Assembly: GCF_037392515.1 (NCBI RefSeq)
Contig: NC_090283.1
Coordinates: 15,499,501-15,563,500 of the forward strand
Length of the DNA stretch: 64,000 nt
DNA from: Haliotis asinina
Lineage: Eukaryota > Mollusca > Gastropoda > Lepetellida > Haliotidae
Direction: 5' to 3'
Of this stretch, positions 21,801 to 30,720 are shown in pieces (the first letter of the stretch is position 1; every line of letters starts with the position of its first letter). Position numbers and translations under genes: made by a program. The notes beneath the pieces were generated by a model. It did no database searches, had not been told where the DNA came from, and saw nothing but the letters and a program-made list of their open reading frames with translations.

Positions 21801-24800
21801 TTGTGGCCTAACCAACTGCCACGGAGGAGAAGAAAGAAGACGGGAGGGAGCTATGTTTTCCAGCTCAATGCCAGCCGAAGAAAGAAAGGGTTTAATTCTG
21901 TGCCCAAGAGGTGGAACAAGAGAAGACCTCTTGTCGTATAAATTTTCATAAAGTGGATTAAACACACAATTATATGCAGGATTAGATTCATTAGAATATA
22001 ATTTAGTGATGTACTGTAAAGATAATTTTATACGACGTTGAGTAAGAGATGGTTCATCGGTCTCAACGTAGAGACTGTCAATAGGTGAAGTTCTGAACGA
22101 CCCAAGACAAAGTCTTAGGCCTTGATGGTGGACAGAATCAAGAAGTTTTAGGTTGCTTTTACAGGCTCCACCATATACGATGGAGCCATAATCGAGTTTC
22201 GAACGAACCAGTGATCGATATAGGTGCAAGAGGGTAGTTTGATCCCCTCCCCACTTTGAGTTGGAAACAACTTTCAACAAATCTAGTGCCTTCAGGCATT
22301 TAGCTTTAAGGGATTTAATGTGCGGTAAGAAGGTTAAATGAGAATCGAAAATTAAACCCAAGAACTTGGCCTCCTTAACAACTTGGATGGGAGTGCCATT
22401 TAAAGATAGTTCAGGGTCTTTATGCGGTTTATATTTTCTACAAAAGTGTATACAATTAGTTTTGGATTTAGAAAATTTAAAACCGTTTTCAAGACACCAT
22501 TTATTTATTTTATTTAAACACAACTGTAATTGCCGTTCAATAGTACGCATATTTTTACCACGACAGGAAATATTAAAATCATCCACAAAAAGTGATCCAT
22601 CAATTGAATCATTTAAAACCTTGGATAAACTGTTGATCTTAATACTAAATAAAGTGACGGACAAAATACTACCTTGAGGGACACCCTGATCCTGACTGTA
22701 ATGATCAGACAGGGTTGAACCCACTCGGACTTGAAATTGCCTGTCTTTTAAAAACTGTGATATAAAAAGAGGCAAACGACCTCTTAACCCAAAGTCATGT
22801 AAATCCTTTAAAATGCCATGCTTCCAGGTCGTATCGTAAGCTTTCTCAAGATCAAAGAAGATCGATACAGCATGTTGTTTATTTACTATAGCATTTTTCA
22901 CGAAGGATTCTAAACGTACCAAATGATCAATGGTACTACGGTTTTTCCTAAAACCACACTGTATATTTGTGATCAGGTTATTGGTTTCAAGATACCAATT
23001 TAATCTGTTATTCACCATACGTTCCATGGTTTTACAGACACAACTTGTTAAAGAGATTGGTCTGTAATTAGACGGATCGCTATGATCCCGGCCAGGTTTT
23101 GGAATGGGGACTACAATGGCATTTCGCCAGGAAGCTGGGAAATTTCCTGATGTCCATATTGTATCAAAAATATTAAGCAACGTTTCGAGACATGATTCGG
23201 GCAAATGCTTTAGGAGCTGATAGTGGATATCATCAGCCCCTGTTGCTGTATCATGAGCTTGCTCAAGGGCGCACTGTAGCTCATATAGTGAAAATAATTC
23301 ATTGTAATCTTCACCGTTGTCTGAGTTAAAATTTAATCTTTTCTTCTCCTGCTGTTTCTGAAACTTTTGAAACTCAGGGACATAATTGGATGAAGATGAA
23401 TGCGTGGCGAGAGTTTCGCCAAGTTTATTAGCAATGTCAGATTTAATAGTTAGTAAATTATCACCATCCCTCAGATGGCGGACAGTAGATCTAGAACCCT
23501 TGCCCTTTATTCTTTGAATCATATTCCACACCTTTGACATAGGCGTGCGTGAATTTATTTTAGAAACGTAATTTCGCCATGACTGGTGCTTATTTTGTTT
23601 GAAAGTACGTCTGGCTTTGGCATTTAAAATTTTTACTTTATCTAAATTATGTACAGTAGGATGTCTGCGAAAATACTTTTCCGCTTTCTTCCTACACTTT
23701 CTGGCCTGTTTACATTCATTGTTGAACCATGGCTTACGAATGTGTGGAACTGCAGAGGACTTGGGTATAGTTTGGTCAGCAATGTTATTAAGTGTATCAG
23801 AAAACAACTGTATAGGATCTTCGCTATTCACGAAAACATCAGGTTTTAATTGTTCAGAACAAAGTGTGTTATATAATGACCAATCAGCCCTAGAGAAGTT
23901 TCGCCTGGATAAGGCTGGATCATCCCCTGGGATAATGCTTTTAAGAATGGTGGGGAAATGATCACTACCGCATAGGTCATCATGGACCTCCCAATCAAAT
24001 TCATTATATAAATTAGAATCAGCAAGAGATATATCCAGGGAAGAGTATATTCCCGTAGCTGGATGTAAATAAGTGGCTGAATCATCATTAAAAATACATA
24101 AGTTATTATCGGATATGAATTCCTCGATGATTTTACCTTTAGTATTTGTGTTGACACTTCCCCAAAGTGGGTTGTGTCCGTTAAGATCACCCATGACGAG
24201 ACATGGCTTCGGAAGTTGATCATATAGATTTTGAAGATCTGATTGTTGAATATTTAGTTTTCAATGAAACACAGGCCTCTGATGGAGAGTGTGGCTTTGC
24301 TCGAAAATCAACGTCATTAACGGCTCGTCATATAGCTTCGTTTCTTTTGTTAATCCAGCATATAAACATAACGTGTGCTTCTCACTGTATATTAGGTCAT
24401 CTCTTGTTTTCCCAGTATAACCGCATTTGAGGTTTTGGTTTTGAAGGACGGGTTTTACTTTTTGCTTGAAAGACTTCTTCCCAGGTTTTACCTTTCCTAA
24501 CTCTATATGAACATCAATGGTCAAATGACACATGCATCTTTGAAATCAATTGAAAAATATCGTACAGGATTAAACTCAAATGTTTCCCCAGCGGGATTGG
24601 AACCGTAAATCACAGGTCTGTAGGAAGACGCTCTACCGCACGGCCACCGGGCCGACAAAGATGGTGGGGTTAATTTATCTACTTATAGTAACTGCCATTA
24701 CATTGATTTTATGCGTGCTTCAGTTATTGTTATGTAACTTCATTAAATGATCATCTACATTGTAATTATCCGTCATTGACGGTATATATATATAAGTGAA

Positions 24801-27372
24801 AACACTTCTACTCGGTTTTGGTAGACAACGTAAAACCATCGGGGTCAGGATTTCACCCCGTCTCCGATTTTCCATTGTCTACCAAAACCTCGGAGGCGTG
24901 TTTTCTCCTATACATAAGACATAATTTTCTTTAGGGAAACTCTTCTGGCATTTACTAATCTACACCATTGCCCACCACCCGTGGTGATCCGAGTTAGAAT
25001 TGCTTTTTAGTAACCAATACTTTTCGTTAAAGGCAACTGAGGTTCTGGGGCTCTCTGATCTGGTTGACACATGTAATATCCCTGTTGTATAGATCTCTTA
25101 CCGTTGATCACTGGAATGTTTGGCCCAATGTTACGGTTAAAAATTTGCCGTGATATAAGGTGTAAGACATCCAATGTGAACCAGCAAAACAGAACAAAGA
25201 CAAGTCTAAAAAATTCAAATATTGTATGATTTAGCAAAGAGAGCAAGTTATACAAAGTCACAAGTCAGTTTCACAATACCGATTTCAAATACAATACAAA
25301 TGAGACAAAATCTAAGGCAACGGGTCACAAAATATTTAACAAACTCACCAAAGTCTTGATATGAAAGTGAGAAACAGTTATGCAGAATCTAACACAGCGG
25401 TCGGTCAGGCAGCGGCTATGCACATCAAGCGTTGCATAGCCGCTGCCTGACCGACCGCTGTGTTAGATTCTGCATTAACAGTTTGATATTACTCCATTTA
25501 ATCTCTGTGTCCATCGACAACACGGCATGCAGTATTGATATATACATTCAGTGACTTCCTGAAAGTTCGAGCACATACGACCACTGATATGGAATGCTCT
25601 AGAACAGTCTCCCGAAAGTCAACAAATAGAAAACCAAGGGCAGATAACTCCAAAGTACTGCCTTAGAGGCGTGCCACGTAAATACGTCTCTGTAGGAAAT
25701 GTCACCTATAATAACTAACACTAATACCTTGTGACCCAATTACAACTACAGCAATAATAATTAATAACAACTCAAATCATGGAAAGTACACTCTAGTAAC
25801 ACCACGCACAACAACAACAACAACAACAACAACAAAAACAACCACCCCGACAGGTGTGAATTTGCACCATTTATAAGAACTCTTTAACCACTACTTTATT
25901 TTCAAAAACATTAGTTTTCACTGGTTTAAAGGAGGATAAAATGTGACAAAACATGTTGTGTTATTACATGTTGTGTGAGGAGAACTGGAGAACCAATAAA
26001 TTGATTGGAAATATTTACATACTGGTCTTGTCTGAAATTGTTTCATAACAGTTGCAAAGGACGCGCCCCCAAAATTGTTACTTTCGAACCTGCAGTGGTC
26101 TTCAGTCAACATAGTTAAATATTTATTTAGCGAAAAGGAGGACATGTTTGATATGCATGTATATTCTATTGATTATTGTTATACTGCAATATTTTAGTGC
26201 ATGTATTATAGTCCATATCATTCACAAAGACGTATCTCAATCAACAGACAAGACCAGACAATTAACCTCCCAACACAGGGAGTGTCATGAAACTGTGTGC
26301 AGTGACTGAAGAGGTATGAGTTTAGAATACGGCTTTATTGTGTTATGATGTTGAAACATCTACATGTTAAGACAGTAGTGTCTATTTCTGGCCACCGTCA
26401 CAATAAACTACATTGTGGGTCAAACACAGTTTGGTGAGAAAAGTATTTAAACGAAGTTTTACATGTTTACCAATGCACGTAGAATTGTATGACAATTTAA
26501 ATACCCACATGAGTAGTATCATGTCGTTATTATTACTATCTATGACACGAGTATCTTTGTATTTACAAACACACAAAAATAGCAGTCGATCATTTACTGC
26601 GCTGTTTTGGAGTCACTGAAACGAGGCAAAGAATACAATGATATCTTGTAGGAAATACAGTTGCTAAACTTCATGAAATAAATTTGCAGGTCCTATACTC
26701 AAACTGGACGCTGCTCGAGCCAACGCAGACAGGTGCCATGTTACTACAGACGGTGAGCTGGTCAACTCGCAGTCCGCCACACAAAACACGGACTGTGACA
26801 GACTGCAGAGATTGAGCGGCACATGTAGCTCCACTCCCATCCCCCTTCCACCATCCCCCTATACTGTCACCCCTGTCCTCCCCACAGCACGATACTGGGA
26901 GGCCCACACCAGGGTGGGTGTGGTGGCTGGAGAGTGGTGGAGGCCTGTTCTAGAGGTGGGTGTTGGGGAAGAGAGCCACGTGGACAGTATGTGGTATGTT
27001 TGTGATCAGCGCCGCTCCTGGTGTGTCCGTGTAGGGAGCTGTGTAAAACACCTGGGGAGTGTCTGTACCAGGTTGTATTTGGCGGGGGTGTGGGAGAAGT
27101 GTTACAGAAACACAATGTCTGACACATCCGGCACACAGGCCACCCTTCACTACGGCGTTGTTTTGGATGTCAGGAGGGGTAGAATAGGATTTATTGACGT
27201 GGGCATGTCGGCTGTTTTAGGGAAGGTTGATGTGGAGTTCAAGGAGGATCTCCTCCCAGTATTTACTGTTGGTGAGCATAGTCGCTGCACAGCAAACATG
27301 AAGGTAGTCAGTGGGGAGGAGATCCATATGTCTGACACCAAGAAATCACTCATTAATAAAGTCCTGGGCTAA
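14465..27372 (+). CDS. CARD-TRIM-B30.2 gene (12 exons, 905 aa predicted)
   Basis: This is the gene-level entry; exons are listed separately. The exons are 14465-14764, 15953-16050, 16292-16421, 16816-16886, 17016-17115, 17214-18296, 18625-18665, 18992-19046, 19253-19338, 19589-19631, 20259-20312 and 26690-27372. Each internal exon has AG before it and GT after it, and intron phases alternate 1 and 0 consistently. From the ATG at 14491 the joined frame is 2,718 nt with no internal stop. The order is CARD (about 6-85), coiled coil (95-200), RING-like (231-275), B-box 1 (306-350), B-box 2 (365-405), coiled coil (405-500), a linker of small exons, and B30.2/SPRY (about 680-905). TRIM proteins are usually cytosolic E3 ubiquitin ligases, a CARD recruits signalling partners, and B30.2 binds ligands, so an innate-immune sensor is the inferred role. 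The last intron holds a LINE. If intron 6 is retained, the frame stops at 18340 and B30.2 is lost. Small linker exons are the least certain part. Confidence 0.75.
15159..15335. repeat. About 60-bp tandem repeat, three units
   Basis: GTGCTTGGAACTGGCGCT and CTCTACCATC/GTCTACCATCCGCTCCCT recur three times with divergence. It lies in the first TRIM intron. Confidence 0.7.
15953..16050 (+). CDS. TRIM gene exon: start of first coiled coil
   Basis: A 98-nt exon preceded by a T-rich tract ending in AG and followed by GTAAGT. It starts in phase 1 and ends in phase 0. It reads NTDLVFVIKDKLEAMYKKEL and continues with charged heptad-like residues (AKKDGEIADLKS), so it likely begins a coiled coil that separates the CARD from the RING. 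Confidence 0.65.
16292..16421 (+). CDS. TRIM gene exon: coiled coil
   Basis: A 130-nt exon, phase 0 to 1, with a TTTTCAG acceptor and GTAAGT donor. It encodes a Glu/Lys-rich helix beginning TIEGLEQQVEQSNVDHAELE, continuing the coiled coil between CARD and RING. Confidence 0.65.
16816..16886 (+). CDS. TRIM gene exon: coiled coil (duplicated in paralogues)
   Basis: A 71-nt exon, phase 1 to 0, with a GTTTCAG acceptor and GTGGGT donor. It encodes LKTAVSKLKHELQQCHAKCD and ends VEK. Homologous exons lie at 3337-3401 (two codons shorter, still in frame) and, weakly, 57587-57651. Conservation of splice sites between copies supports a real exon. Confidence 0.7.
17016..17115 (+). CDS. TRIM gene exon: linker before RING
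   Basis: A 100-nt exon, phase 0 to 1, with a GTTTCAG acceptor and GTACAT donor. It encodes ALREEREAYDALVGVSRSDS followed by PDRVDNKEQVQHA. Paralogous copies at 3530-3629 and about 57872-57991 keep the same end and the same donor, which supports the exon boundaries. Confidence 0.7.
17214..18296 (+). CDS. TRIM gene exon: RING-like, two B-boxes, coiled coil
   Basis: A 1,083-nt exon, phase 1 to 1, after a TTTTAG acceptor; the donor is GTAATT at 18297. The RING-like part keeps LLPCLHSACKPCL and CPSC, but the first Cys pair is irregular (Cys231, then Cys238/239, instead of C-x2-C), so zinc binding at site 1 may differ. B-box 1 reads CSYIDEDHDAKAVVYCHECD then NICSDC; B-box 2 reads CKDHPDNKLQLYDHTCKKAV then CLICVHGAHNRHE. 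A helical region of about 100 residues follows (QLEEQVIKQRDKLQYVAKGV onward), typical of TRIM dimerisation. Family knowledge: RING and B-box act in E2 recruitment and self-assembly. The open frame runs to a stop at 18338-18340 if the donor is not used, which would give a protein without B30.2. The broken paralogue at 3787-4625 aligns along its length. Confidence 0.85.
18625..18665 (+). CDS. TRIM gene small linker exon
   Basis: A 41-nt candidate exon, phase 1 to 0, with a GTTTCAG acceptor and GTATGA donor; it reads DLMTMTKREQETIM. It is needed to restore phase between the RING exon and the next exon, which supports it indirectly. Its short length makes it uncertain. Confidence 0.45.
18757..18845. 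repeat. Compound (TA)n(TG)n microsatellite
   Basis: A run of TA dinucleotides passes directly into TG/GT repeats inside a TRIM intron. Long antisense frames over it are low-complexity artefacts. Confidence 0.95.
18992..19046 (+). CDS. TRIM gene small linker exon
   Basis: A 55-nt candidate exon, phase 0 to 1, with a GTTTCAG acceptor and GTACGT donor; it reads MHEGRWQQLTQMICHFIP. No domain is recognised. Confidence 0.5.
19253..19338 (+). CDS. TRIM gene linker exon
   Basis: An 86-nt exon, phase 1 to 0, between TGATCAG and GTACGT. It reads ELQESDSRVARPQEPEQLTS then EEVYSIFIK. A charged, probably flexible linker before the C-terminal domain. Confidence 0.55.
19589..19631 (+). CDS. TRIM gene linker exon
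   Basis: A 43-nt exon, phase 0 to 1, between CTTTCAG and GTATGT; it reads LIPVEAFSHGITLK. No domain is recognised. Confidence 0.5.
20259..20312 (+). CDS. TRIM gene linker exon next to LINE insertion
   Basis: A 54-nt exon, phase 1 to 1, between CTTTACAG and GTAAGT; it reads GCATLHTIRKDCGIVFII. The preceding intron (about 20090-20258) is homologous to 4800-4996, and a decayed version of the exon follows there (4997-5048). A LINE target duplication begins only 24 bp after the donor. Confidence 0.55.
20336..24267 (-). mobile_element. LINE-alpha copy 2, 5'-truncated, perfect 12-bp target duplication
   Basis: AGTTTTCAATGA flanks it at 20336-20347 and 24256-24267; the element is 20348-24255. It has a (GTGA)n 3' end, a 3' UTR to about 20900, and an open ORF2. 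The 5' end is cut within the endonuclease. It sits antisense in the last intron of the TRIM gene. Confidence 0.95.
20901..24194 (-). CDS. LINE-alpha ORF2 (partial): endonuclease end, RT, RNase H
   Basis: An uninterrupted frame of 1,097 codons from MGDLNG, open upstream to the truncation. It starts inside the endonuclease (MGDLNGHNPLWG; SDHFPTIL is its closing motif). The RT carries PIPKPGRDHSDPSNYRPISL, FDLEKAYDTTW (motif A), GVPQGSILSVTLF (motif B) and LFVDDFNIS (motif C), all intact. RNase H follows with LFTDGSKDGG, FTAEANAILTAL, IIFSDSLSCLQ and WLPSHVGISGNAIADLAA, giving the full acidic set. The C-terminus has CRIGHTRYTH and CIPCDERVTVKHILLDC, a zinc-binding-like tail. It would lack DNA nicking because of the truncation. 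The RNase H domain places the family in the I-like group. The intact frame means the insertion is young. Confidence 0.95.
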   Translation of the reverse strand: MGDLNGHNPLWGSVNTNTKGKIIEEFISDNNLCIFNDDSATYLHPATGIYSSLDISLADSNLYNEFDWEVHDDLCGSDHFPTILKSIIPGDDPALSRRNFSRADWSLYNTLCSEQLKPDVFVNSEDPIQLFSDTLNNIADQTIPKSSAVPHIRKPWFNNECKQARKCRKKAEKYFRRHPTVHNLDKVKILNAKARRTFKQNKHQSWRNYVSKINSRTPMSKVWNMIQRIKGKGSRSTVRHLRDGDNLLTIKSDIANKLGETLATHSSSSNYVPEFQKFQKQQEKKRLNFNSDNGEDYNELFSLYELQCALEQAHDTATGADDIHYQLLKHLPESCLETLLNIFDTIWTSGNFPASWRNAIVVPIPKPGRDHSDPSNYRPISLTSCVCKTMERMVNNRLNWYLETNNLITNIQCGFRKNRSTIDHLVRLESFVKNAIVNKQHAVSIFFDLEKAYDTTWKHGILKDLHDFGLRGRLPLFISQFLKDRQFQVRVGSTLSDHYSQDQGVPQGSILSVTLFSIKINSLSKVLNDSIDGSLFVDDFNISCRGKNMRTIERQLQLCLNKINKWCLENGFKFSKSKTNCIHFCRKYKPHKDPELSLNGTPIQVVKEAKFLGLIFDSHLTFLPHIKSLKAKCLKALDLLKVVSNSKWGGDQTTLLHLYRSLVRSKLDYGSIVYGGACKSNLKLLDSVHHQGLRLCLGSFRTSPIDSLYVETDEPSLTQRRIKLSLQYITKLYSNESNPAYNCVFNPLYENLYDKRSSLVPPLGHRIKPFLSSAGIELENIAPSRLLSSPPWQLVRPQVDLTLTSFKKSETNELQYKQEYNQLKHKYSNYKSLFTDGSKDGGAVACATVIGSRTISSRIPGNSSIFTAEANAILTALKYIERHPKRKQYIIFSDSLSCLQAIKNISCKHPLLFEIIELYNNLATGQYDIVFCWLPSHVGISGNAIADLAAKAALNKSVTPLLIPYSDYKASIRTYIRDLMQKKWDTQVDINKLHEIKPYIGYTHLGCQSRFEEVIIRRCRIGHTRYTHKYLLKGEDPPFCIPCDERVTVKHILLDCVEFSITRDKYFNVKTIKDLFTTVSSHLIIGFLKEIDFMVEI
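24582..24655 (-). repeat. tRNA-like sequence, probably a SINE head or tRNA relic
   Basis: On the minus strand TGGCCGTGCGGTAGAGCG resembles an A box and GGTTCCAATCC a B box, but the acceptor and T stems do not pair well and no clear anticodon arm is seen. Confidence 0.4.
24798..24905. repeat. Fold-back element with about 47-bp arms
   Basis: The left arm (24798-24844) and right arm (24856-24905) are imperfect reverse complements centred on GGTTTTGGTAGACAA / TTGTCTACCAAAACC. A spacer of about 11 bp separates them. It lies in the last TRIM intron next to a TATATA run. Confidence 0.75.
25000..25130 (+). repeat. Degenerate SINE copy
   Basis: The order of blocks (CGTTAAAGGCAACTGA, GGTTGACACATGT, GTTGATCACTGGA) follows the SINE body from head to centre. 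Confidence 0.5.
25165..25805 (-). repeat. Decayed gypsy-family LTR fragment in intron
   Basis: It aligns with 11705-12250 and 63650-64000 (CCAGCAAAACAGAACAAAGA, GTCTCCCGAAAGTCAACAAA). It contains the perfect hairpin at 25381-25474. Confidence 0.7.
25381..25474. repeat. Perfect inverted repeat, 42-bp arms, 10-bp loop
   Basis: The arms at 25381-25422 and 25433-25474 are exact reverse complements around CATCAAGCGT. The left arm corresponds to normal LTR sequence; the right arm has no counterpart in the other LTR copies. Confidence 0.95.
25807..25844. repeat. (ACA)n microsatellite
   Basis: About ten ACA units in the last TRIM intron. Confidence 0.9.
26690..27372 (+). CDS. TRIM gene last exon: B30.2 (PRY-SPRY) domain
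   Basis: A 683-nt terminal exon after AATTTGCAG, entering in phase 1 and ending at TAA 27370-27372. The PRY half is seen in PILKLDAARANADRCHVTTD; the SPRY half in ARYWEAHTRVGV, then VLEVGVG, GVVLDVRRGRIGFIDVG and LLPVFTVGE. These match the LDxxTAN, YWEV, GVxLDxxxGxIxFxD and LxPxF hallmarks. The domain is about 215 residues, close to the usual B30.2 size. In TRIM proteins it binds the target. This exon is much more GC-rich than its surroundings, consistent with selection on coding sequence. The frame agrees with the upstream chain. Confidence 0.85.
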
Positions 27373-27915
27373 GGATTAAACTAAACATGACCCAGTGTCT
27401 TGTAAATATTACACATCTACTTCAGACAAATTCAGTACAACAGAACTGAAGGAGATAGCGGACATAGAAGTTAGCCGTTCATGTGTTGTATGTTGTGTGC
27501 AACAATGTAATGAGGTTAGCTAAATATGTCGGTTTTCTAAATGACTGCTTTCATGTGTGGACCAGCAGCATTTTGCATCCACACAGGAGTATTTTTATGA
27601 TTATTTTTATGTAATACCTGATCAGTTTATGAAACATTTCACACATATCTGGGGCATGTCACAACTAACAGCTGAGTTGATTATTGAGTAAAAAGTTATT
27701 TCAGATCGAGAATATCTTGACAAATTTTATTTCCACACTGTAAAATACATATTTTAAATAACATTTAGAGGCTATAGATTGAAATACAATATGTGTAGCT
27801 GTGAAAATAGACATTTGTTGATGTCAATGAAAGTGACTGAAGCGGACATATAATGTCCCGCTTTAAACGTGCAATGGTTCTTGTATCAGCAAATAAATGT
27901 AGCCACTAAACTGTC
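27373..27915 (+). other. Probable 3' UTR and poly(A) signal of the TRIM gene
   Basis: AT-rich sequence follows the stop codon without another exon. A canonical AATAAA lies at 27892-27897, about 520 nt after the stop. No other feature is seen. Confidence 0.5.
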
Positions 27916-28991
27916 CGTTTCTTTATCCTGATCAGTCCTGTTGTCTTTCGAAATAATTTAAATTCCCCACAGAAGGTTTCCTCTCGGTCTATTCATCTAT
28001 ACATATCATGACCAATGTGCAATCCTGCCATGTCACTGAGTCAATTACAATATGGCTCCCGATGTACATTTATATATGTGTATTAAGTTGAAGGTTGTTT
28101 GATATTTGCTGTTATAAAACACTGGGTCTGCCTCTAGCAATGAATGTGTAGAGATGGATGTGCCATTGTTTGAGTTTGACACGTATGGTTTTACCAAGGC
28201 TATATTTTTGGTCAGTAGTCTGACATGAGTTAATCTTTAAAAAACAACTACTGTGTATCCCCATTGTGTTAGACTCAGATCTGGCAACTCTTCCAGTAAA
28301 TTACATGGCTTAACCAGGGGGATAAAGTATCACCAGAATCCCGTATTTGGGAACTTCTTGTATTCAGTTACTTTGCGATGCCAAGTCCACCAGTAGACTT
28401 GTCTGATAAATGTATGAGTTGACTGTCTTGTTTTCTTAATGCATATATATGATAACTTGTCTGATGTTCATTGTGCACAATGGTATGGGTATTAGCTTAT
28501 ATTATTTAGTTTGCATTGGAACACATATTGGTATCAATCCTGATAGATTGTGCACTTTACCGTGCACAGAAAACTGCCTAACTGGACAATCATGATGTAT
28601 ATTTGCATTATCGGTTAGACTTTAGTGTTGCTTGAATTATGTACACTAGATGAATCAAATACTAGCATATATATTCAAGTTTGTCGAGAAAGTAGGAAAC
28701 AGTCTTCTCTCTATTTTCTCTTTTTAAATATCAAGACGTCTAGGCGGACCTGTGAGAACTGTATTCTGGGTTTTTTTTCTTTTTTTTATCAATTTAAATT
28801 TGCTGTTGCCAATCCGTGGTGTTTCATGCCAAATGTAGGTGACCCGAAAGTGAAAATGTTGAGACGTGCAATAACAGTTCTTTCCGGGATTCCGTAGGGT
28901 CTATATATGTCATTGGACGGTCATTAGCATATTTAAACAAAGTCTACTTTTACCTGTGAAACTATATGCTGTATTTTTTACACACTTATCA
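27916..28991. other. AT-rich stretch without genes
   Basis: It lies between the TRIM 3' end and the DIRS element. No supported frame, repeat or RNA gene was seen. Confidence 0.4.
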
Positions 28992-29120
28992 GGTAAGAAA
29001 GCCAACATTGTCCACTTGAGTGGCGCTTACTCAATTTTTTCATAACACAGTCTACACAAAGTAGAGATGCGAGGTCCACATACCCGTGGTAGGTCACCCA
29101 GGTCACGTGATGACCTATAC
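28992..29120 (+). repeat. DIRS left inverted terminal repeat
   Basis: It shares GCCAACATTG, GTGGCGCTTACTCAATTT, CAGTCTACACAAAGTAGAGA and GGTCACGTGATGACCTATAC with the reverse complement of the right repeat. Confidence 0.9.
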
Positions 29121-29699
29121 ATTTCCCTTACGTCATTTCCCTTAATAGAGACGAGCGAGTCAACACATGCTGCTTGGCCGCTCTATCTTATACTCTTGGA
29201 TATCAATAAAGTTGCATCTTTCTGTCTCTCTACTATCCCCTTTCTAGTTGGTTTTGGGTGCTTTTAGTTACCTGCAACTAGGAAGTTTTTTCTTTCTTAT
29301 TTGTTGTTTGTTGGGCCTGCTGTTGATTTCACTCGTAAGTCGGCGCTTCTCTTGCACGTGATAACGGGCTTCCCGCTTGTCTCTCGGCTCTCGCGCTTGT
29401 GTAGCTAGTGCGCTCGGGCCCTTGTTAGCCTTCCGCATTCCTCGCTGATAGGCGGATAGGCGGACCTTCCACCTTGACGAGCCCCTCGTCAGTTGATTGT
29501 CATTTACAATCCGACCTTGTACGGAGAGGCGAGGATAGGCGCAGCATTCTCCTGGGCGGACCCTTCGTTAGGCGTTTCTTCTGTCGTTCCCCTGTGCCAC
29601 GTCAGTAGAGGAGGATAGGCGAACCTCCTGCCTGGTCAGACCCTTCGCTTGTGACGTGCCTCTCCTCCTTGGATTGGAGCTTCAACCGACGTCACCTCT

Positions 29700-30720
29700 T
29701 CGTAGCGAACCCTTTCGTCCGTTCCACCATGGTACTCAGTGCGGGACTCAGAAGTCGGCTAAGTGGGACCCTCACACCTTGTGTAGGTTTTGCAAGAGCC
29801 CCTGCCCCCAAGCATAACACTTGCACAGAGTGTTAGGTTCTTTCTGAGCGGTACTTAGGAAGAGTACTAGTGAGAGGAAGTCTCACTGGAAGACTGCAGC
29901 GCCCTCTGCAGGTTCGCCCCTATTTTCAGCGTCGTCCAGACACTTGGTGCCCCACTTCCCCCTACGGCCTCCTTCTCCCTCTGCCTTTGAGGAGTTAGTT
30001 ATTCACGAGGAGGCAGGGGAGTTCTACTTCACGCTCCCGGCCCTTCTCTTCCCCTCGGAAGGAGAAGAAGAGGAGGAAGGAAAAAAAAGAGAAGTCAGGT
30101 TTGTTCGGAGAGGCTTCTCCTTTTGGTTAAAGGGCCAGTAGAGTCTATCTTCAAATAACCCCTTGGTCTGCCCACACCGTCAGGCTCCTCAGAACCCTCC
30201 TCACCGCTTTGCCCCCTTGCCTGGGGACGACTGTTCACTTCCCCAGGCGCACTCCTTCTCCCAGGTCCTAACCCCCTCGGAAGATTTTTTGACACGAGAG
30301 ACCCTCCTCTTATTCTCATCCTCCAGGAGGAGGTGGGGGGTGACAGCAACCCTATCCTTCTACTAATCTCCCTCCCTAAAGCTTCAGTGTCCTCAGACAC
30401 TTTGTTTGCGAGGGAGATCCCAGAAGCTATCCACATTCGCCATGAGATCCAGCATCAGGATCTAACCAATTGGATCATGACGAGTGGCGCATGCTCTGCA
30501 GGCTCCTCCTCCCGTCAGAAAGGTCCTCCAGCGGACCAGTCTTCTTCTAGGAGGCGGATGGGGAAGGTGGACTTTCAGTTCGGACGTCATGGCCGAGGAC
30601 CCACAAAGCAGTCCAACCAGCCCTGCCAGGCTAACCAGGGTTTCAAAGCGAAACCAAAGGGCATTCCCCAGAAGCGGAAAGAGGGCAGTCCTTCTGCCAC
30701 CTATCATTCCCCCGCTTGAC
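29700..30720 (+). pseudogene. DIRS gag-like ORF remnants
   Basis: Short open pieces precede the RT: one near 29730 with a Cys-containing stretch, then acidic sequence (30000-30120), then basic, Gln/Lys-rich sequence up to 30719 (PKGIPQKRKEG). The composition and position fit the first ORF of DIRS elements, but no firm domain is seen. Confidence 0.4.

Noticed and set aside
24582..24655. A functional tRNA gene
   Set aside because: A- and B-box-like strings are present, but stems and anticodon arm do not form convincingly; a SINE head or relic is more likely.
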